A stretch of 51,704 nt of DNA from Bacteroidales bacterium (lineage in GTDB: Bacteria; Bacteroidota; Bacteroidia; Bacteroidales; UBA932), in contig JAKSJM010000015.1 in NCBI GenBank assembly GCA_024398075.1, positions 1 through 51,704 on the forward strand. The letters run 5' to 3'. Below, piece by piece: positions 45,338 to 51,222 of the stretch. Under the pieces are notes generated by a model that saw only the letters and a program-made list of their open reading frames with translations, did no database searches and was not told the origin of the DNA. Positions within the stretch are counted from its first letter, which is position 1; every line of letters starts with the position of its first letter. Position numbers and translations under genes: made by a program.

Positions 45338-45363
45338 AATTAATAGAAAAATATTTATATTTG
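45331..45363 (+). promoter_or_regulatory. manC promoter, apparently leaderless
   Basis: TTG (45331-45333), 22 nt, TATATTTG (45356-45363), which ends 5 nt before the manC ATG. The TTG overlaps the start codon region of the divergent gene at 45337. Confidence 0.65.
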
Positions 45364-45368
45364 TAAGT

Positions 45369-46406
45369 ATGGATACACATGTAGTGATTATGGCAGGCGG
45401 TATCGGCAGCCGTTTCTGGCCGATGAGTACGCCTACTTGTCCCAAGCAGTTCATTGACGTGCTTGGAGTAGGCAAGAGCATGATTCAGATGACAGTGGAG
45501 CGTCTTTCGCCCATCTGCCCGCTGGACCACATGTGGATAGTAACGTCTGAGAGTTACGTAGGACTCGTCCATGAGCAGCTCCCAGATATTCCGAAAGACA
45601 ACGTACTCGCTGAGCCTGCAGCCAGAAACACAGCACCATGCATAGCATATGCGTGCTGGAAGATAAAGGCTAAGTATCCAGAAGCAAATATCGTCGTCAC
45701 ACCTTCAGACGCACTGGTAATCGACGTAACTGAGTACAGAAGAGTTATCTCAAAAGCCCTTGAATTCACTGATAAGTCAGACTCCATCGTGACCATAGGC
45801 ATCAAGCCCACTCGCCCAGAAGTGGGATATGGCTACATTCAGTCCATTCATGGAGAAGGAGAGGTCCTAAAGGTGCAGTCCTTCAAGGAAAAGCCAAATC
45901 TTGAAACCGCGAAAGCATATCTCGAAGATGGCGGCTACCTATGGAATGCCGGCATATTTGTATGGAATGTCCGCACCATCACATCAGCGATCAGCACCTA
46001 TGTACCTCAGATCGCACATGTAATCGAAGAGATGTCAAAGGATTTCTACACTAGCGAGGAGGACGAAAGCGTAAAGCGCCTCTTCCCTACCTGTGAGAAG
46101 ATCTCAATCGACTACGCAGTGATGGAGAAAGCACCACACATCTACACGATCCCTGCTGAGTTTGGATGGAGCGATGTAGGCACTTGGGGTGCCCTGCATA
46201 GCATCCTTCCGAAGGACGCTGAGGACAATGCCGTAGTCGGAAATGGCGTAAAGCTATTCGACTCCACTGGATGTGTCATCCACACCTCCTCGCTCAAGAA
46301 AGTCGTAATAGAAGGTCTTGATGGATATATAGTTACAGAAAAAGACGGAGCACTGCTCATCTGTCGCCTAAGCGACGAGCAGCGCATCCGCGAATTCCAC
46401 GACTAA
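45369..46406 (+). CDS. manC: Mannose-1-phosphate guanylyltransferase
   Basis: 345 residues, GDP-mannose pyrophosphorylase. The nucleotide-binding N-terminus GGIGSRFWP begins at residue 10 and is followed by PKQF; the sugar-site motif FKEKPNLETAKAYLEDGGY and WNAGIFVW (about 173-203) are present, as are EFGWSDVGTW and the C-terminal beta segment. It lacks the fused phosphomannose isomerase domain of long ManC proteins. Makes GDP-mannose for fucose, O-antigen or capsule synthesis. The start is fixed by the conserved N-terminus only 7 residues before MAGG. Confidence 0.93.
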   Translation: MDTHVVIMAGGIGSRFWPMSTPTCPKQFIDVLGVGKSMIQMTVERLSPICPLDHMWIVTSESYVGLVHEQLPDIPKDNVLAEPAARNTAPCIAYACWKIKAKYPEANIVVTPSDALVIDVTEYRRVISKALEFTDKSDSIVTIGIKPTRPEVGYGYIQSIHGEGEVLKVQSFKEKPNLETAKAYLEDGGYLWNAGIFVWNVRTITSAISTYVPQIAHVIEEMSKDFYTSEEDESVKRLFPTCEKISIDYAVMEKAPHIYTIPAEFGWSDVGTWGALHSILPKDAEDNAVVGNGVKLFDSTGCVIHTSSLKKVVIEGLDGYIVTEKDGALLICRLSDEQRIREFHD

Positions 46407-46409
46407 CAT

Positions 46410-46934
46410 CTATCTTCGCCTAGGCACGCCAGCATCCTTGCCGAGATCGACACCTAGTTTCTCCAGCCTCAGCTTGAGAGCGTTTACATTGCGCTGCAGC
46501 ACGCCGGACATGGAAGCCCATGACTGACCTTCGCTCCACATCTTCTTAAGAGTGGAGTCATCCTCATCTGTCCACTTAGCGTAAGCCATAGGAAATTTAG
46601 CCCTGAAATCTTCTGCAGAAAGTCTATTTGTATCCAGGAAAGACATAAGAAGTCTTGCTCTCTTTCCTTCTGCGCCCATAGCTATCCATTCTGGGATATC
46701 ATCATCGATAGCATGCTGGCGAATGTCCTTCAGCACATCCACAGGAAGTCCACACAGGCTTTTCTTGAATGTCAAGTCACATCCCTGTACCTTCTCCTGC
46801 GTCATGAACATCTGACCAATCTCACAGAAAGTCTCAGACATCACATCTTCCACCGTCTCGTAAATCATGCAGCGCTGCACATCCAGCACCGCAGCCATCC
46901 TCTTTTCGAGGTCCATCACTTTTTCGTTCTCCAT
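46410..46934 (-). CDS. Uncharacterised protein with SANT/Myb-like C-terminal domain
   Basis: 174 residues. The C-terminal segment KWTDEDDSTLKKMWSEGQ followed by NVNALKLRLEKLGVD (about 117-160) has the tryptophan spacing and three-helix layout of the SANT/Myb-like or sigma-4-like DNA-binding domains seen in Bacteroidota proteins. The N-terminal 100 residues are helical and acidic, with no recognised family. It ends 3 nt from the manC stop (convergent). A TATGTTTG element lies at 46978-46985, 43 nt before its start. Confidence 0.65.
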   Translation of the reverse strand: MENEKVMDLEKRMAAVLDVQRCMIYETVEDVMSETFCEIGQMFMTQEKVQGCDLTFKKSLCGLPVDVLKDIRQHAIDDDIPEWIAMGAEGKRARLLMSFLDTNRLSAEDFRAKFPMAYAKWTDEDDSTLKKMWSEGQSWASMSGVLQRNVNALKLRLEKLGVDLGKDAGVPRRR

Positions 46935-46977
46935 AATTCATGTATTAAGATTATGGCCCGAAAATGAAGACGAAAAA

Positions 46978-46985
46978 CAAACATA
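46978..46985 (-). promoter_or_regulatory. -7 element of the SANT-like gene
   Basis: TATGTTTG on the minus strand, 43 nt before the ATG at 46934. Confidence 0.5.
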
Positions 46986-47080
46986 CCAGCGAATCCTACA
47001 ATTCTTTGGCATGTTTTATAAGAAATTATGTGTTTTTTAAGATTATTTGTCCGCCCCTACTTAAATGTTAGACGCACAAC
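46986..47080. other. AT-rich gap without a gene
   Basis: Together with the following fragments this makes about 500 nt without an intact gene between the SANT-like gene and carbonic anhydrase. I see no hairpin with a T-run or long ORF in this part. Confidence 0.6.
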
Positions 47081-47224
47081 TCATAATACAGGTACAGCCT
47101 TCAGGTCTAGGGTGTCACCGACCCTACCTATTCTCGTGCAGTTGAATGTCGTCTGAATTGCTTCGTAGAAAACAACCACAAATTTACTCCCGTAGAGCAT
47201 GATTTCACCATTCTGAAAGGTATA
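47081..47224 (-). pseudogene. Tail of a cyclophilin-like fold gene (remnant)
   Basis: The last 47 codons of a minus-strand frame read QNGEIMLYGSKFVVVFYEA, then YTRIGRV-like text (NCTRIGRVGDT) and a stop. This resembles the C-terminal part of the small cyclophilin-like fold proteins (PF18050 type), whose end carries GDIMLYG, VVFYE and YTRIGR/LG-like motifs. The upstream two thirds of that domain are missing or scrambled, and no signal or start is visible, so it is read as a remnant. Such genes often neighbour LysR regulators, and a LysR remnant lies 115 nt away on the other strand. Family match is from memory of the motif, not a search. Confidence 0.45.
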
Positions 47225-47326
47225 GGAACATATACAAGGAGAAGTAAGCGAGGACTTGCGGTAGTTGTTATGGCAAAGACAAGGACGTCGCGCAACTATA
47301 TTCAACATATTATTATAGAAGATTGT

Positions 47327-47334
47327 TATATTTG
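47327..47334 (+). promoter_or_regulatory. -7 element before the LysR remnant
   Basis: TATATTTG ends 4 nt before the ATG at 47339. It is the only clear promoter element upstream of the carbonic anhydrase gene. Confidence 0.55.
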
Positions 47335-47338
47335 CAAC

Positions 47339-47437
47339 ATGACTGAGAATAGGCATCTACACTACCTCCTCACCATGGTCAGCTAGGTCACCTTCTCCAA
47401 GGCGGCCGAGGAATTAGATATAACAAACCCGACAATA
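47339..47437 (+). pseudogene. N-terminal remnant of a LysR family regulator
   Basis: From ATG 47339 the frame reads MTENRHLHYLLTMVS, a TAG stop (47384-47386), then VTFSKAAEELDITNPTIY. Bridging the stop, this is the helix-turn-helix start of LysR proteins (RHLRYFL... SFSKAAEEL.I.QPT.S). The normal glycine-containing turn is replaced by the stop, and similarity ends where the carbonic anhydrase ATG (47439) begins. The rest of the regulator, about 260 residues, is absent. It is best explained by point mutation plus a deletion that joined the regulator head to the next gene. Confidence 0.7.
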
Positions 47438-47438
47438 T

Positions 47439-47984
47439 ATGGGACAGATAGAACAAATGCTCGAATTCAACAAGGAATTCGTTCGTAACAAGGAGTACAT
47501 ACACCACCAGACAAGCAAGTTCCCAGACAAGAAGATTGCCATCGTTACATGCATGGACACGCGCCTTCTCACCCTCCTTCCAGCCGCCCTAGGCATCAAG
47601 AACGGCGACGTGAAGATGATAAAGAACGCCGGCGCGGTGATCACGAACCCCTTTGACAGCACCGTCAGGAGTCTTCTTGTGGCGATCTACGAGCTTGGGG
47701 TCAATGAGATCATGGTCATTGGCCATACCGGCTGCGGCGTGCAGGGAATGGACTCGCAGGAGATGCTGCACCTCATGAGGGAGCGTGGCATCGACGAGGA
47801 GCACATCAGCCTCATGCGCCACTGCGGCATCGACCTGGACTCGTGGCTGCACGGCTTCGACGACACAGAGTCAGCCATGCTCGAGACGGTAGACCTCATC
47901 CGCAACCATCCGCTAGTGCCGAAGGATGTGAACGTGGCTGGGTACATCATGGATTCTGTCACTGGTGAAATGAAATCCATATAG
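47439..47984 (+). CDS. Beta-class carbonic anhydrase
   Basis: 181 residues of the YtiB-like small beta-carbonic anhydrase group; interconverts CO2 and bicarbonate. Zinc ligands are C38 in TCMDTR, H96 and C99 in GHTGCG, with the D40/R42 dyad. Length and spelling suggest an intact enzyme. The coding sequence is richer in G and C than the core genes to its left, with more GGC, CTG and CGC codons. It lies downstream of a broken LysR head and may use that gene's promoter through a leader of about 100 nt. The next gene begins 13 nt after its stop. Confidence 0.9.
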   Translation: MGQIEQMLEFNKEFVRNKEYIHHQTSKFPDKKIAIVTCMDTRLLTLLPAALGIKNGDVKMIKNAGAVITNPFDSTVRSLLVAIYELGVNEIMVIGHTGCGVQGMDSQEMLHLMRERGIDEEHISLMRHCGIDLDSWLHGFDDTESAMLETVDLIRNHPLVPKDVNVAGYIMDSVTGEMKSI

Positions 47985-47997
47985 CAAGCCGACAGCC

Positions 47998-48456
47998 ATG
48001 AGATACACAGGAAAGGATGACCTTGAGACGCTCAAGGAAATTAGGGAGGCAGTCCTCACACAAAACCTGACGCTTCTTTCCAAAGGGGCGATGCTCTTCC
48101 ATGACGCCGATATCATCGTCACTGATGACATCGAGGAGGAATACATCAGCACCGAGAGGCCACAGACAGTGGTGGAGACCCCATACGCTCAGGAACTGAG
48201 CTGGCTGCTGCACTGGATAGGAAAGGACATGAGGGACACCATGTCGGGCTACCGACGTGAGGAGTTCTTCGGCATCCTTGCGGATGCCGCCAATGCATTC
48301 ATCTCAAGATCAGATGACAGGATCGGCCTACTTCTGGCTGTGCTCCTACAAGCATGCGAGCTTGTCGCGGAGCAGAAGCAGGTAAGGTGCCAGCAAATAC
48401 GTGACGAGGTGCTGTCCTGCGCCGGCAGCCTCAGCGACCTCGCCGAGAAGATATAG
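47998..48456 (+). CDS. Unknown 152-residue protein following carbonic anhydrase
   Basis: No family recognised. It is acidic and helical, without signal peptide or membrane segment. Features: an N-terminal region rich in LKEIREAV and D/E, a central segment IIVTDDIEEEYIST, and a helical C-terminal half with DDRIGLLLAVLLQACELVAEQKQ. The short gap to carbonic anhydrase, same strand and similar GC-rich codon use suggest that the two are co-transcribed and arrived together. Likely a real gene because the frame is open with coding-like third-position bias, but no homologue is claimed. Confidence 0.6.
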   Translation: MRYTGKDDLETLKEIREAVLTQNLTLLSKGAMLFHDADIIVTDDIEEEYISTERPQTVVETPYAQELSWLLHWIGKDMRDTMSGYRREEFFGILADAANAFISRSDDRIGLLLAVLLQACELVAEQKQVRCQQIRDEVLSCAGSLSDLAEKI

Positions 48457-48592
48457 GGCCTTCGGTTTGCTTTGTTTCCGGTCGTTATGAACTAGTCACT
48501 GTCAATTGTAACGATAGGTCTTCGAGCATTTTGAAGAACTAATCGGTTATTACGAAATATTATTCCGTCTTGCAAAAAGAGTAAGATTTCTC

Positions 48593-48625
48593 TTGACTCG
48601 TACCCTACGGCAATATATATCTTTG
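48593..48625 (+). promoter_or_regulatory. Promoter with MerR-type palindrome
   Basis: TTG (48593-48595) and TATCTTTG (48618-48625) are separated by 22 nt. Between them lies the perfect palindrome CGTACCCTACG (48599-48609, arms CGTA/TACG). A palindrome placed between the two promoter elements is how MerR proteins act on their own promoters. The predicted transcript start is about 25 nt before the ATG at 48655. Confidence 0.55.
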
Positions 48626-48654
48626 CAGGCGTTAACAATCAGTGCACAGATGTT

Positions 48655-49209
48655 ATGGATAAAAATCGTTTGAAAATCGGGGAGTTCTCACGCCTTGGCA
48701 GAGTCACAGTGCGGGCTCTGCGGCATTACGAAGAGATTGGCCTCTTGCGGCCGGAAATAATTGACCGCGAAACGAGCTACCGCTATTATGCCGTGGGCCA
48801 GCTGCAGAAGATTCAAAGCATTCATCCCGACTGGAAGCGCAAGGGATATGGCCTCAAATTGCTGAACTATTCGATCGAGAAGGCCCGCGAAATGGGGGTA
48901 GGAGTGTTATGTATGGAAGGCAACATCGAATTCTACAAACACGCGGGATTTGTCCTTGCCAGTTCCCTTGGCATACACTATCACGCGGAGCCGAAGGAGT
49001 CAGAGGTGCCGTACTTTCTTGCGCAGGAACTGATCCCAGGATACCTGAAAGGGGTAGAGGGTACCTATCACACTCCGAAAGGATATTACATCGCATTCGA
49101 AAACCCTGAAGCATTCAACGAATTCGATGCGGCATTCCCGCCGAAGGAAAAGAAACATCAGGAAGGGCAGATAGTTGATGACTGCACTGTGAATCCCAAT
49201 GAAGCCTGA
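48655..49209 (+). CDS. Chimeric protein: MerR DNA-binding head fused to partial GNAT acetyltransferase
   Basis: 184 residues, open frame. Residues 1-56 are a MerR winged helix (LKIGEFSRLGRVTVRALRHY, GLLRPE, YRYYAVGQLQKIQ). From about residue 55 the text switches to the second half of a GNAT acetyltransferase: the acetyl-CoA loop RKGYG within SIHPDWKRKGYGLKLL, then CMEGNIEFYKHAGF and a tail TYHTPKGYYIAFENPEAF known from Bacteroidota GNAT proteins. The MerR coiled coil and effector domain and the GNAT N-terminal strands are missing. The join lies near 48815-48825. Promoter and start are intact, so it may be expressed; whether it functions is unknown. yjdF overlaps its end by 11 nt. Confidence 0.78.
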   Translation: MDKNRLKIGEFSRLGRVTVRALRHYEEIGLLRPEIIDRETSYRYYAVGQLQKIQSIHPDWKRKGYGLKLLNYSIEKAREMGVGVLCMEGNIEFYKHAGFVLASSLGIHYHAEPKESEVPYFLAQELIPGYLKGVEGTYHTPKGYYIAFENPEAFNEFDAAFPPKEKKHQEGQIVDDCTVNPNEA

Positions 49210-49645
49210 GCAACAGCTCCGATCCCGCTCTGTCAGTAGCCTCCATACTCTTACCATCCTGTTTGAAGACCCTTTCTGGATCGGTCTTTTTGAGAAAACT
49301 GAGGACAATCAGATGCAGGTGTGCAAAGTGACTTTCGGAGCAGAGCCGACAGATCAGGAGGTAATAGAATTTATAGACAAAAACTGGAATCAGCTGAAAT
49401 ATAGCCGACCAATTGAAACCGAGGTGAAGCCAAGGCCCAGAAATCCCAAGCGGCAATTGAGGGAAGCAAGAAGACAGACCCAGAATACTGGTATCGGCAC
49501 CAAATCGCAACAGGCACTGAAACTTCAGCAAGAAGAGAATAAACAGGTACGCAAGGCCCTCTCCAAAGAACAAAGAGACGTTGATAAAGAGCGGAAATTC
49601 GAGCTCAAACAGGCTAAAAGGAAAGAGAGACATCGAGGCCATTAA
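49199..49645 (+). CDS. YjdF family protein (DUF2992)
   Basis: 148 residues. After an unusual 16-residue N-terminal tail, LTILFEDPFWIGLFEK and VCKVTFGAEPTDQEV match the globular YjdF domain, and the basic, helical tail (NPKRQLREARRQ, GIGTKSQQALKLQ, ending KERHRGH) is the family hallmark. In Bacillus the gene is controlled by the yjdF riboswitch that binds azaaromatic compounds; no riboswitch could fit here because the upstream DNA is coding. The family is mainly Firmicutes, so transfer is possible. The start used here lies inside the preceding gene; no better ATG exists. Confidence 0.86.
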   Translation: MKPEQQLRSRSVSSLHTLTILFEDPFWIGLFEKTEDNQMQVCKVTFGAEPTDQEVIEFIDKNWNQLKYSRPIETEVKPRPRNPKRQLREARRQTQNTGIGTKSQQALKLQQEENKQVRKALSKEQRDVDKERKFELKQAKRKERHRGH

Positions 49646-49880
49646 AACAGCAGACTCTTTCCCAAAATCGTTATCCTGCTTTCAGGCGTTACTGGCGCGT
49701 TGGCGTATTCTTTTGTCCGTTATACTTTTTTGCCCGCATTCAGTTTCCATAATGCTTTCAAATCTTTGTTTAATACCAATTGTTCCCTGTTTCCGGCCTT
49801 TGCCATGATCTGGCCGTTCACCATCCGATGCAGTAGATAGCCTCACGGTGGTCTTCTGAATTATTCTTGTGGAGTAGTTT
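49646..49880. other. Intergenic stretch with no convincing gene
   Basis: About 235 nt between yjdF and the fic operators. On the minus strand a short open frame ends at about 49730 (reading MVNGQIMAKAGNREQLVL and continuing to KLNAGKKV), which has the look of a protein tail but no start or family I recognise. No terminator with a T-run is evident. Confidence 0.4.
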
Positions 49881-49921
49881 GCGGTTAATAGCCCGCAGAA
49901 TTTGCGGTTTATTAGCCGCAT
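49881..49921 (+). repeat. Two tandem palindromes, probable operators of fic
   Basis: Two 18-nt palindromes of the form TGCGG-N8-CCGCA lie at 49881-49898 and 49904-49921, 23 nt apart start to start. Outer arms are identical and the spacers alike (TTAATAGC, TTTATTAG). The second covers the -33 element and the spacer of the fic promoter. Position, symmetry and duplication point to a dimeric repressor, perhaps the winged-helix end of the Fic protein itself. Confidence 0.7.
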
Positions 49922-49934
49922 TTTATTATATTTG
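49902..49934 (+). promoter_or_regulatory. fic promoter
   Basis: TTTG (49902-49905), 21 nt, TATATTTG (49927-49934); the ATG at 49953 follows after 18 nt. This excludes the upstream in-frame start at 49902. Confidence 0.75.
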
Positions 49935-49952
49935 CAGTCTAAACCTAATGTT

Positions 49953-51080
49953 ATGTATATTCATCAGACTCCTAACTGGCCACATTTCTCGTGGGACAAG
50001 GATACAATAAGTGCAAAGCTCGCACATGTAAACAAGGCTGCTGGCTATCTTGCCGGCAGATTGTCAGCCATTGGTTTCGATGCGCAGATGAACGCTGCTG
50101 TGGAGACTTTGACTCACGATATTCTTGCTTCTTCAGAGATAGAGGGCGTTGTTTTGAACTCGGATCAGGTTCGTTCTTCGGTCGCAAGAAGGATGGGCGT
50201 GCATATCGTGGGTGATGTAGAACCTTCCCACTACATTGAAGGTGTTGTTGAGATGATGATGGATGCCACAAGCAAGTATGCACAGCCTCTTACTGACGAT
50301 AGGTTGTTTGGATGGCATAACTGTTTGTTCCCGACCGGACGCAGCGGTATGGAAGTCATCAATGTGGGAAAGTACAGGATTGATCCGATGGAGGTTGTGT
50401 CCGGCACTTTGGACAGAGAGAAGGTACATTATCAGGCTCCAGCTGCGGATGCGGTACCGGCAGAGATGAAACAATTCCTCGATTGGTTCAACGCCGATTC
50501 GACACCAAAGGATTATGTCAAATCGGCTGTTGCTCATTTCTGGTTCGTAAGTATCCACCCATTTGATGATGGTAACGGCCGAATAAGCCGCGCTATTGCC
50601 GACATGGCATTGAGTCAAGCTGATGATTCTACCCTTCGTTTCTTCAGTATTTCATGGCAGATCAACAAGGACAAGCGTAAGTATAATGACATTCTTGAGC
50701 GTTGCCAGAAAGGTGATTGCGACATTACTCTATGGATAGACTGGTATCTTGACTGCATGCTCCGTGCGATAGAGAGTGCGGGAGAGATGCTTTCATCAAT
50801 CCTTGACAAGTCGATATTCTGGCAGACCCACTCCCAGGTGGTTGTGTCAGATCGCCAGAAAACCGTTTTGAACATTTATCTTGACGGCTACTGCGGCAAG
50901 CTCAATGTCAAGAACTGGGCAAAGCAGGCTAAAGTGTCGGATGATACTGCTGGCAGGGACGTGAAAGATCTTACTGAGAAGGGAATTCTTGCCCCTCAGC
51001 CTGGAAGGGTGAGGGATGTCTCATACGGTATTTCCATATCAGCGGACAGGACTCTCGTTCCAGGCCCTAAGGACGAATAA
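49953..51080 (+). CDS. Fic family AMP-transferase with N-terminal DUF4172 and C-terminal winged helix
   Basis: 375 residues from ATG 49953. N-terminal DUF4172 (about 1-85) contains the inhibitory motif SSEIEG (60-65, S/TxxxE-G), so activity is autoinhibited in cis. The catalytic Fic core has HPFDDGNGR (202-210) complete with histidine and phosphate-binding residues. A C-terminal winged helix (about 300-365, with LNVKNWAKQAKVSDDTAGRDV) could bind DNA. Fic proteins transfer AMP to target proteins. Codon use (GTT, TTG, GAT) differs from the core genes. Two palindromes cover its promoter. No antitoxin gene is adjacent, consistent with cis-inhibition. Confidence 0.92.
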   Translation: MYIHQTPNWPHFSWDKDTISAKLAHVNKAAGYLAGRLSAIGFDAQMNAAVETLTHDILASSEIEGVVLNSDQVRSSVARRMGVHIVGDVEPSHYIEGVVEMMMDATSKYAQPLTDDRLFGWHNCLFPTGRSGMEVINVGKYRIDPMEVVSGTLDREKVHYQAPAADAVPAEMKQFLDWFNADSTPKDYVKSAVAHFWFVSIHPFDDGNGRISRAIADMALSQADDSTLRFFSISWQINKDKRKYNDILERCQKGDCDITLWIDWYLDCMLRAIESAGEMLSSILDKSIFWQTHSQVVVSDRQKTVLNIYLDGYCGKLNVKNWAKQAKVSDDTAGRDVKDLTEKGILAPQPGRVRDVSYGISISADRTLVPGPKDE

Positions 51081-51096
51081 TCTTCATCAATAATAC

Positions 51097-51222
51097 CTAG
51101 AACTGCAAGAAGTTCCAGCTGACACATACGCCAATGTAAGGAGCAGGGAAGACCTGGTTGTTATGTAGAGCAACTCCATACCCAGCTTGGAGCCCGATGC
51201 CCCAGCGCTTGGGCTCCTGGAT
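51097..51222 (-). pseudogene. C-terminal fragment of an outer-membrane or phage-type beta-strand protein
   Basis: A 41-codon frame ends in KRWGIGLQAGYG, a short gap, then PAPYIGVCVSWNF and LQF. This is the pattern of the last two strands of small Bacteroidota phage or conjugative-element proteins (RWxxGxQxGYG...PYIGVGVSYN). It is closed upstream by a stop at 51223-51225, so it is only a tail. The family call is by pattern and not certain. Confidence 0.45.

Noticed and set aside
45338-45481. 48-residue extension of the unknown protein at 44747
   Set aside because: It would overlap the first 110 nt of manC on the opposite strand and cross the manC promoter; ATG 45337 gives a normal start.
49682-49921. 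79-codon minus-strand frame upstream of fic
   Set aside because: It spans the fic promoter and palindromes and has no start signal or known family; treated as chance.
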